NCBI GenBank assembly: GCA_020853705.1
Contig: JADYYK010000097.1
Span: forward strand, 1-64,000
Origin: Deltaproteobacteria bacterium
GTDB taxonomy: Bacteria; Myxococcota_A; Polyangia; Haliangiales; JADYYK01
Direction of reading: 5' to 3'
Length of the DNA: 64,000 nt
The position numbers were made by a program, and so were the translations under genes. Shown here one piece after another: positions 17,174-23,637 of the stretch. Position 1 is the first letter of the stretch. Each line of letters opens with the position of its first letter. The notes beneath the pieces were generated by a model. That model saw only the letters and a list, made by a program, of their open reading frames with translations. It was not told the origin of the DNA and did not search any database.

Positions 17174-18070
17174 ATGAGCGGCGAAGGCGGCCAGCGGACG
17201 ATGATGATGGTGCCCGACGCCGTCAAGGCGCCGGTCACGACCAGCACCGAGTCAGTGCTCGTGGTGCTGTACCCGCCGGGGGCGCAGCTCGGGCGGCGCT
17301 ACCAGCTGGCCAATGACCGGCACGAGATCGGCCGCGCCGACACCCTGGACATCCCCATCGAGGCCGACTCGGTGTCGCGGCGCCACGCCTGCTTCGTCAA
17401 GACCTCGGCGGGCTGGGACCTCGAGGATCTGGGCTCGACCAACGGCACCTTCGTCAACGACGAGCGCATCACCCGGCGCGCGCTGCGCGATGGTGACCTG
17501 TGCCGGTTCGGCGCCGCCATCCTGAAGTTCCTGTCGGGCGCCAACATCGAGGCCGCCTACCACGAGGAGATCTACCGCACCTCGATCATGGACGCCCTGA
17601 CCGGGGTGCACAACAAGCGCTACTTCCTGGAGTTCCTGGAGCGCGAGCAGGCCGCCGCGGTGCGCTACAACCTGCCGCTGTCGCTGGTCATGTTCGACAT
17701 CGACTTCTTCAAGAAGGTCAACGACACCTACGGCCACCTGGCCGGTGACGCCGTGCTGGCCGAGGTCGGCAAGCGCATCCGCCCGCGCATGCGGCGTGAG
17801 GATCTGGTGGCGCGCTACGGTGGCGAGGAGTTCGCCTGCGTGCTGACCAAGACCGACGTCATGGGCGCGCGCAACTTCGCCGAGGCGCTGCGCGTGCTGA
17901 TCGCGAGCCAGCCCTTCGTGTTCCAGGACAAGCAGCTGCCCGTGACCATCAGCCTCGGCGTCGCCAGCCCGGTGGCCACCACGGCCACGCCCCCGGTGGA
18001 GCTGATCCGTATCGCCGACGAGAACCTCTACGCCGCCAAGCGCGGCGGCCGCAACCGCTACGTCGGCTGA
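17174..18070 (+). CDS. FHA-GGDEF diguanylate cyclase
   Basis: 298 residues: an FHA domain (about residues 45-115; HEIGRADTLD, VSRRHACF, LGSTNGTFVN) and a GGDEF domain (about 135-298) with an intact active site ARYGGEEF. It also has an inhibitory I-site RxxD (RRED) exactly five residues upstream. It therefore should make c-di-GMP under phosphothreonine control with product inhibition. The domain pair resembles FHA-linked diguanylate cyclases known in Myxococcus. Cytoplasmic. Confidence 0.93.
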   Translation: MSGEGGQRTMMMVPDAVKAPVTTSTESVLVVLYPPGAQLGRRYQLANDRHEIGRADTLDIPIEADSVSRRHACFVKTSAGWDLEDLGSTNGTFVNDERITRRALRDGDLCRFGAAILKFLSGANIEAAYHEEIYRTSIMDALTGVHNKRYFLEFLEREQAAAVRYNLPLSLVMFDIDFFKKVNDTYGHLAGDAVLAEVGKRIRPRMRREDLVARYGGEEFACVLTKTDVMGARNFAEALRVLIASQPFVFQDKQLPVTISLGVASPVATTATPPVELIRIADENLYAAKRGGRNRYVG

Positions 18071-18092
18071 GCCCGGCGGCGAGGCCGGCGCG

Positions 18093-18560
18093 TCAGCCGC
18101 GCTTGCGGTGGCTCAGCATCATGGCCGAGGTCAAGGTCGTGAGCTTGCCGGTGTCGGCGCACTGGTAGCACGCCTCGACCGGCTTCTTGCAGCCGCCGCA
18201 GGAGGCCAGCAGCTCCCGCGTCTGCAGCAGCTCGGCGCGCACGCGGCTCATCTGCTCGATGTCGGCGCTGACCTGGCGCACCAGCTCGTCGACCTCGGAC
18301 AGCATGTGGTGTGCGCAGGGCGCACCGTCGGGCTGGCCCTGTCGCCGCCCCAGGAAGCTGCGGATCTGGCTGAGTGACAGCCCGGCCTTGCGCAGCGACA
18401 CGATCAGGCGCAGCTGGATGAAGGCGTCCTCGTCATAGCTCGGCGGCCCGGCACCCTCCCAGCGCGGCAGCAGGCCATGGGCCTGATACACCTGCAGCGC
18501 CTTGCGGCTGCACCCGGCTGCGCGAGCCAGACCACTCGCGGTGTAGTGCTGAGTTTCCAT
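18093..18560 (-). CDS. MerR family regulator with a Cys cluster
   Basis: 155 residues from ATG 18560. The N-terminal MerR helix-turn-helix and wing are typical (YTASGLARAAGCSRKAL, then PSYDEDAFIQLRLI), followed by a long dimer helix. Cysteines sit where metal- or redox-sensing MerR proteins bind their effector: C82 in PCAHH, and C121/C124/C131/C134 in CGGCKKPVEACYQC. This could hold a metal ion or Fe-S cluster; the spacing is not exactly that of SoxR. It lies directly downstream of cytochrome operon 1 on the same strand and has a palindrome centred 40.5 nt before its start. Confidence 0.9.
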   Translation of the reverse strand: METQHYTASGLARAAGCSRKALQVYQAHGLLPRWEGAGPPSYDEDAFIQLRLIVSLRKAGLSLSQIRSFLGRRQGQPDGAPCAHHMLSEVDELVRQVSADIEQMSRVRAELLQTRELLASCGGCKKPVEACYQCADTGKLTTLTSAMMLSHRKRG

Positions 18561-18591
18561 GACCACAGCCTGGACCCGCGCCCTGGGCGCG

Positions 18592-18609
18592 ACTTGACCG
18601 CTGTCAAGT
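18592..18609. promoter_or_regulatory. Fnr-like palindrome, site B
   Basis: ACTTGAC-CGCT-GTCAAGT: a perfect 7-bp dyad with a 4-nt spacer, between the end of operon 1 (18635) and the MerR start (18560). The centre is 40.5 nt from the ATG. This is the best-conserved member of the set and may bind a Crp/Fnr protein or MerR itself. Confidence 0.6.
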
Positions 18610-18634
18610 TCCGACCGGGTTCCGCGCACGCTGG

Positions 18635-21178
18635 TCAGCGCGTGAGCAAGAACTCGATGAGGTCGGCGACCTCGGTGTCATCGAGCTGCGAGGTGCCGCC
18701 GTGGCTGTCGGGCACGCCGTCGCGCTCGTTGAAGCCGGGCGCGCCGTCCAGGGCGTGGTGTCCGGGCGGCAGCAGGGCCTGGCGCAGCGAGCGGGCGCGC
18801 CCGTCGTGATAGAAGCGCGGCGCGCGATCCCACAGGCCGCGCAGCTGCGGCACCCCGACGTGGAGGCCCTCGGGGCCCTGCTCGACCGGGGGCACGCCTT
18901 CGACCGAGAAGGTGGCGCGGAAGCCCTCGGTCACGGTGTCGGCCACCGCGCCGCCCGGCGCCCGCGTCGGGCTGATCACGGGCGGGCTGCGCAGCGGGCG
19001 CAGGAAGGGGTTGAAGGCCGGCTGTGACGCCAGCGTCGTCAAGGGCAGCGGGTGGCAGGCGGCGCAGCCGAGCTCGGCGCGCTGGTAGAGGAGCTCGCCG
19101 CGCGCGGCGCCGGGCAGCGCCAGGGCGCGGTTGGGGTTGGGCGGCAGGCGCGGCGCGGCCAGCAAGAACAGGCCGATGGCGCGGGTCACGCCGTCGAAGC
19201 CGAGCCGGATGGGGCCGCCGCTGGGCAGCCTGAGCGAGTCGCCGAAGCTGGTGGTGCGCCCGGCCAGCCGCAGCACCCCGGCCTGCATCAGCGCGTCGCG
19301 GGTCGCGGTGGTGGCGCCATAGCCGCGCGACGCACACTCGGGCGGCGGGTCGTCTTCGCAGCTGAGGACATGGTCGCAGCCGGGCAGCGTCGGGCTGGCC
19401 ACGCAGGCGGCGACGCCGGGATAGCGGCTCCACACCAGGGCATCGGCGAGCTCGCAGCAGAAGTTCTCCTTGCGCGCGAACTCGTTGAGCACGGGGAAGA
19501 AGTTGTTCTGATCCATGGCCGCCTCGAGGAACCACGGTCGGGTGTCGTAGGCGCCGCGATAGGCCTGGATCTGGCGCGAGCCCCAGGTCCGGTCGGTCTG
19601 CAGCGGCATCGCGACCACGCGATCGAGGTTGCCGCCGTCGCGGTGACAGTGCACGCACGACTGGTCGCCATCGACCGTCAGCGGCGCGGTCACCGCGTTG
19701 AACAGCTCGCCGAGCTCGACGTCGGTGGCCGGGAAGCGGCCGGCGCTGACATCGCCGACCACGATCTCGCGGCGCGGCGTGGCGGGGCCCACCACGGCGT
19801 CGAGGCCGCTCACCGTCTCGCCCAGGCGCTCGACCACCCAGGCGGTGCGGCCGTCGGGGCTGGCGACGACGTCGCTCGGCGCGTGGCCGGTGTCATACAG
19901 CGCGCCCGGGACGTCGACGGCGCGCAGCCGGCCGGTGGCCAGCTCGAGCTCGAAGCGCTGGGCCTGGTTGGAGGCCGACATCACGACCAGGAAGCGCGCG
20001 AAGCCGGGCTCGGGCGAGGCCACGCGGGCCATCCGGGTGGGCAGCGCACCGCCGACCAGCCAGCGCTCGCGCGGGGGCAGCGCGGCGACGCGCTCGGGCG
20101 GCCAGCTCTCCGGCGCGGCGATGGCCAGGCCGCGGGTGGGGTGGTCGGGGTCGACGTCGCGGTAGTCCTTGCAGCAGATGGTGTCGCTGGTGATGAGGTC
20201 GACCGACTGGCCCGAGGCCAGCGCGAAGACCTCGAGCTCGTTCTGCACGTCCTGGAACATGACGTTGCCGGTGCCGTCGCCAGGGCGGCCGTCCTCGTCA
20301 CCATCGACGCCGTCGGCGGGCGGATGGCCGGTGCCGCGACCGATGTGTGTGGCCACCAGCCAGGGCCCGACCAGCAGCAGGCCGCCGATGGGCGAGCCCA
20401 CCCGCAGGCGCCGCGCTGCGCCGCTGGCGCCCGCGCCGGGCACGAGGTCGATGGCGACGCCGGTGGCCGAGCCGACCGCGACCAGGCTGCCGTCGTCACT
20501 GACCGCGAGCTCGCCGGGGTTGGGGGCCAGCGCGCGACCCATGGGCTGGTCGAGGTCCCGCCCGCTGTAGTCGGTGGCGTCGACGCTGAAGCGCGCGCTG
20601 GTGACGGTGAGCTGCCAGGTCAGCAGCGCGTCCTTCCAGCGGTTGGCCAGGTAGAGCTGGCGGCCGTCGGGCGCGAAGGCCAGCGCGCTGGTGTAGTAGG
20701 GCACCGGCACCGACGCCACCACGCAGTCACAGCGGGTGTCGATCACGCTGGCCCAGCTGGAGTACAGGTTGGAGACCACCAGGAATTCACCCCCGGGGTG
20801 CAGCGCCAGCGCCACCGGCGCGCGCCCGACCTGGATGCGGCGGCGCACGCGCCCGGCGCCCACGTCGACCACCGCGACGCTGTCGCCGGGCAGGTCCTCG
20901 AGGCCGGGCAGCGCGACGTAGAGCGTGTGGCCATCGCGGCTGGCGACCACCGCGCGCGGGCGATCGCGGTGCGGCTGCGGCGCCCACAGCGGGTCGGCGG
21001 GGGTGAACGGGTTGGCCTCGGGCGTCAGCGAGTGCGGCGCCCAGGTGTCGCGCGGGGTGGGGCCCGGGTCGCAGCCGACCAGCGCGGCGAGCGTGGTCGA
21101 GGCGGCAAGCGTCGTGAGCAGGGCCCGCGCCGGGGTGGCGGCGCGCGCGGCGACGGGGCTCTTGCGGTGGCTGGTCAG
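18635..21178 (-). CDS. Beta-propeller/MauG-like diheme c-type cytochrome lipoprotein (operon 1)
   Basis: 847 residues if it starts at CTG 21178. No ATG, GTG or TTG gives the signal peptide, which is plain in frame (ALLTTLAASTTLAALVGC, lipid Cys36); GTG 20950 would remove it. CTG overlaps the previous stop as CTGA, matching the NTGA overlaps elsewhere in the operon. Residues about 75-480 form a YVTN-type beta-propeller (VASRDGHTLYVALPG, FAPDGRQLYLANRWKDA). Two heme sites follow, CVHCH (about 508) and CAACH (about 705), in a MauG/cytochrome c peroxidase-like domain. It ends with HDGRARSLRQALL and the FNERDGVPDSHGGTSQL box shared by its two paralogues. Likely an extracytoplasmic electron-transfer protein. 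Confidence 0.85.
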   Translation of the reverse strand: MTSHRKSPVAARAATPARALLTTLAASTTLAALVGCDPGPTPRDTWAPHSLTPEANPFTPADPLWAPQPHRDRPRAVVASRDGHTLYVALPGLEDLPGDSVAVVDVGAGRVRRRIQVGRAPVALALHPGGEFLVVSNLYSSWASVIDTRCDCVVASVPVPYYTSALAFAPDGRQLYLANRWKDALLTWQLTVTSARFSVDATDYSGRDLDQPMGRALAPNPGELAVSDDGSLVAVGSATGVAIDLVPGAGASGAARRLRVGSPIGGLLLVGPWLVATHIGRGTGHPPADGVDGDEDGRPGDGTGNVMFQDVQNELEVFALASGQSVDLITSDTICCKDYRDVDPDHPTRGLAIAAPESWPPERVAALPPRERWLVGGALPTRMARVASPEPGFARFLVVMSASNQAQRFELELATGRLRAVDVPGALYDTGHAPSDVVASPDGRTAWVVERLGETVSGLDAVVGPATPRREIVVGDVSAGRFPATDVELGELFNAVTAPLTVDGDQSCVHCHRDGGNLDRVVAMPLQTDRTWGSRQIQAYRGAYDTRPWFLEAAMDQNNFFPVLNEFARKENFCCELADALVWSRYPGVAACVASPTLPGCDHVLSCEDDPPPECASRGYGATTATRDALMQAGVLRLAGRTTSFGDSLRLPSGGPIRLGFDGVTRAIGLFLLAAPRLPPNPNRALALPGAARGELLYQRAELGCAACHPLPLTTLASQPAFNPFLRPLRSPPVISPTRAPGGAVADTVTEGFRATFSVEGVPPVEQGPEGLHVGVPQLRGLWDRAPRFYHDGRARSLRQALLPPGHHALDGAPGFNERDGVPDSHGGTSQLDDTEVADLIEFLLTR

Positions 21179-21744
21179 GGCACACCGCCGTCGCCGCAGA
21201 CCCGGACGCCGTCGGGGCCCTCGACACAGTCGGGGCGGTAGCGCAGCACCAGCTCGCCGCTGTGGTCGGCCTGACAGCCGGCCTGGCCCACGTGCAGGCT
21301 GAGGGTGGCGCGGGCGTCGACCAGCGCGGGCAGCGCCTCGTCGTTGAAGAACAGACGCTGCGGCTCGAGGTCGCCGGGGCGCAGGTAGCCCAGCGGCTGG
21401 GCGCGCGGCGCGGCGCCGGCGAGCGTGATCTCGGCGCTCGCGAGCAGCGCATCGGGGGGCGGCGGCGTCAGCACCAGGCGCAGATAGACATAGCGGAAGC
21501 CCTGGAAACCGAGCACCAGGTCGGCCTCGGTCGGCGCGGCGCCAGGGGTCAAGGGCAGGAAGCTTCCGCTGGGCGTCTGCACCGAGGCGGTGAGCGAGGT
21601 GGTACAGGGCCGCGGGCCGCCGTCGGCGCTGGTGGGGTCGTCGTCACCACAGCCGGTCAGCAGCAGCGGCGCGGCCAGCGTCGTGAGGATGAGCGCGAGG
21701 CAGGTGGTGAGGCCGAGGCCGGCGGGTCGGGGCAGCTTGCGCAT
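21175..21744 (-). CDS. Lipoprotein, unknown function (operon 1)
   Basis: 189 residues from ATG 21744, overlapping the DUF3570 stop, with a lipobox (LLLTGCGDDD). The body looks like a compact beta domain (FQGFRYVYLRLVLTPPPPD) with a few Cys near the C-terminus (PDCVEGPDGVRVCGDG). No heme or metal motif. Its place between the DUF3570 porin-like protein and the propeller cytochrome suggests a cell-surface partner in electron transfer; this is inference. Confidence 0.75.
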   Translation of the reverse strand: MRKLPRPAGLGLTTCLALILTTLAAPLLLTGCGDDDPTSADGGPRPCTTSLTASVQTPSGSFLPLTPGAAPTEADLVLGFQGFRYVYLRLVLTPPPPDALLASAEITLAGAAPRAQPLGYLRPGDLEPQRLFFNDEALPALVDARATLSLHVGQAGCQADHSGELVLRYRPDCVEGPDGVRVCGDGGVP

Positions 21745-22931
21745 CAGAAGGGCACCTCCAGGGACACCGTGGCCAGCAGCGCGTCGCGCCGCTGCTGCAG
21801 CGGATCGCCAGGCCAGAGCAGCGCGAGCCAGGTCGCCGCCGCGGTCAGGTGGGCGCCGTCAGCGGCCGGCACGTCGCCCAGGGCCAGCTCACAGGCCAGG
21901 CCCAGCGAGGCGCTGCGCTCGCGGCCGAGGTTGCGGTCGCGGGTGCGGTAGGCCGGCACGGTGTCGGCGCCGAGGTAGCGGGTGCGGTGGAAGTCGGCGG
22001 CGCTCTGCAGGTAGCCGCGGGCGCTGGCGCCGAGCACGGCGCGCGGGCTCACAGTCATCAGGGCGCGTGCGCTGACGGTGTGGCTGGTCAGGCCCCAGCC
22101 GTCGGCGGCCAGGCGATAGTCGGCGTGCAGAAACAGGCGATCATGGGCCAGCGCGCGGCGCACCCGCAGCAGCGCCGCCAGGGTGGCGCGCAGGTCGGGG
22201 GTGCGCTCGGGCACGCTGCAGCAGTGCACCCCGGTGCTGGTCTCGATGGGCACGTAGCGGTATGGGTTGGCCAGCGCACCGACCTGCAGCTCGCCCTCCA
22301 GCACCACATCGACATAGCCGGCGCGATCGGTGACGCGGGTCCAGCTGGCGGCGAGCTGCATGGTGGTGCGGCCGCGGCGGTGGCCGGGGTCGTCGGCGCG
22401 ACCGACCTCGGCCTGCGACAGCGCGTAGGTCAGGCCGACGGTGTCGGCGCGGCTGGCGCTGTCGAGGCTGACCCCGGCGCTGGCGCCGAGCATGTCGAAG
22501 TCGGGCTCGGTCGAGCCGAAACCGCGCAGCGCCAGGGTGGCCAGGCGGGACAGCGGCAGGCTCAAGGTCAGGGCGGGCTCGACGCGGGTCTCCTGGAAGC
22601 CGCGCGGCGAGGCGCGCGAGACCAGATCGACCGAGGCCGCGCTGACGATGTCGATGACGACCTCGGCGGTCAGCTCGGCGCGGCCGGTGGGAGCCGCCAG
22701 CAGCGCGCTCGGGCGCACCACGGTGACGTCGTCGTCGTCGGCATAGACCGCCAGCCCGACCTCGGCGCGACGATCGGCGTGCGCGGCGGGGGTGCTGCCG
22801 AGGCTGATGGCGATGGCGATGGCGATGGCGATAGCGACGGGGCAGAGCAGGGCCCGCCGAGCGGCGCATCGCCACGCGGAGGGTGAGCGCGATCGCCGTG
22901 CCCTGGCGGACGGGGCGCGCTTCAGTTGCAT
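21744..22931 (-). CDS. DUF3570 family outer-membrane protein
   Basis: 395 residues from ATG 22931, overlapping the DUF4266 gene by 10 nt. The signal peptide has a run of Ala-Ile repeats. The mature part shows the DUF3570 beginning (RRAEVGLAVYADDDDVTVVRPSALL), then repeated amphipathic strands and the terminal Phe (ATVSLEVPF) of an outer-membrane beta-barrel. DUF3570 proteins usually accompany DUF4266 and often ApbE or thioredoxin-like genes. Here DUF4266 is adjacent and ApbE is in operon 2. It could provide an outer-membrane conduit for the cytochromes. Confidence 0.82.
   Translation of the reverse strand: MQLKRAPSARARRSRSPSAWRCAARRALLCPVAIAIAIAIAISLGSTPAAHADRRAEVGLAVYADDDDVTVVRPSALLAAPTGRAELTAEVVIDIVSAASVDLVSRASPRGFQETRVEPALTLSLPLSRLATLALRGFGSTEPDFDMLGASAGVSLDSASRADTVGLTYALSQAEVGRADDPGHRRGRTTMQLAASWTRVTDRAGYVDVVLEGELQVGALANPYRYVPIETSTGVHCCSVPERTPDLRATLAALLRVRRALAHDRLFLHADYRLAADGWGLTSHTVSARALMTVSPRAVLGASARGYLQSAADFHRTRYLGADTVPAYRTRDRNLGRERSASLGLACELALGDVPAADGAHLTAAATWLALLWPGDPLQQRRDALLATVSLEVPF
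22806..22835. repeat. 6-bp tandem repeat in a signal peptide
   Basis: Five units of GATGGC (the last one GATAGC) on the plus strand. On the minus strand they encode Ala-Ile dipeptides in the hydrophobic core of the DUF3570 signal peptide. Gain or loss of units would keep the frame and only change the length of the hydrophobic core. Confidence 0.8.
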
Positions 22932-23152
22932 CCGCAACCTCCGCCGACCTGGCCGGTGGCGCCGCTCATGCCCTCGCGGATCTCGTGCACGTGGCGCTCG
23001 CTGCGGGTGTGCGCGGGGAAGCCGGGCGCCGCCAGCTCGCGGCGCGCCAGCGACTCGCGCTGCCACGCCGGCACCGGGCGACAGCCTGCCAGCAGCAGCG
23101 CGAGCCCCAGCCCCAGCGTGGCCAGCGCGCCCAGGTGACGCCAGGGCGTCAT
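22922..23152 (-). CDS. DUF4266 family lipoprotein (operon 1)
   Basis: 76 residues, starting at ATG 23152 in an ATGA overlap with the gene upstream. It has a lipobox (LALLLAGCRPVPAWQRE), the 'VPxWxRxxLA' segment, HVHEIREGMSGATG, and the diagnostic Gly/Cys tail GGGCGCN. These small lipoproteins are found next to DUF3570 barrels. The terminal CGC pair could bind a metal or form a disulfide. No detailed function is known to me. Confidence 0.88.
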   Translation of the reverse strand: MTPWRHLGALATLGLGLALLLAGCRPVPAWQRESLARRELAAPGFPAHTRSERHVHEIREGMSGATGQVGGGCGCN

Positions 23153-23637
23153 GGCAGCGCCTCGAGCCAGCTCGCGAGCTGGCGGTACTCGCGGTCGCGC
23201 GGGGACAGCCACTGCACCCCGCCCTGGTGGCCACAGCCGCCCGCCGCCAGCGCCAGCGGCTTGCACAGCACCAGGCTCTCGCCCAGCGCGGCGGCGCGCT
23301 CGCGGGGCTCCAGCACGAAGACCGCGACGCTGCGCGCGTTGGCCGCCAGCTCGTCGGGGGTCAGCGGCTCGAGCAGGAAGCGCCGCGTGGGGTCGGCGCG
23401 GTAGCTGCCGCTGCCATACAGCGCGAGCGGGCGCTCGACGCGGCCGTGACAGGACGGCGAGCCGCAGCGCCGCTCGAGGATGGGCTGCACCTCGCTGGCG
23501 AAGCTGGCCAGGTCGACCGCGGGCAACGGGAGGTCAGGTGGCGTGGGGGCGCAGCCGGCGGCGCCCAGCGCGAGCAGCGTCAGCAGCGTCAGCAGCCCGC
23601 CGGGGCGGCCCGTGGTGGCGGCGCGCGGGCGCGTCAT
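23149..23637 (-). CDS. Small CX4CH cytochrome-like lipoprotein (operon 1)
   Basis: 162 residues from ATG 23637 (ATGA overlap with the tetraheme gene). The lipobox is ALGAAGCAPT. One candidate heme site of the unusual CX4CH type follows: VQPILERRCGSPSCHG (about residue 57). The downstream pattern (KPLALAAGGCGHQGG, then YRQLASWLEALP) repeats the heme modules of the large proteins, where 'KPLxLxxGGxxHxGG' follows each N-terminal CX4CH. It looks like a free-standing single module of the tetraheme family. Confidence 0.8.
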   Translation of the reverse strand: MTRPRAATTGRPGGLLTLLTLLALGAAGCAPTPPDLPLPAVDLASFASEVQPILERRCGSPSCHGRVERPLALYGSGSYRADPTRRFLLEPLTPDELAANARSVAVFVLEPRERAAALGESLVLCKPLALAAGGCGHQGGVQWLSPRDREYRQLASWLEALP

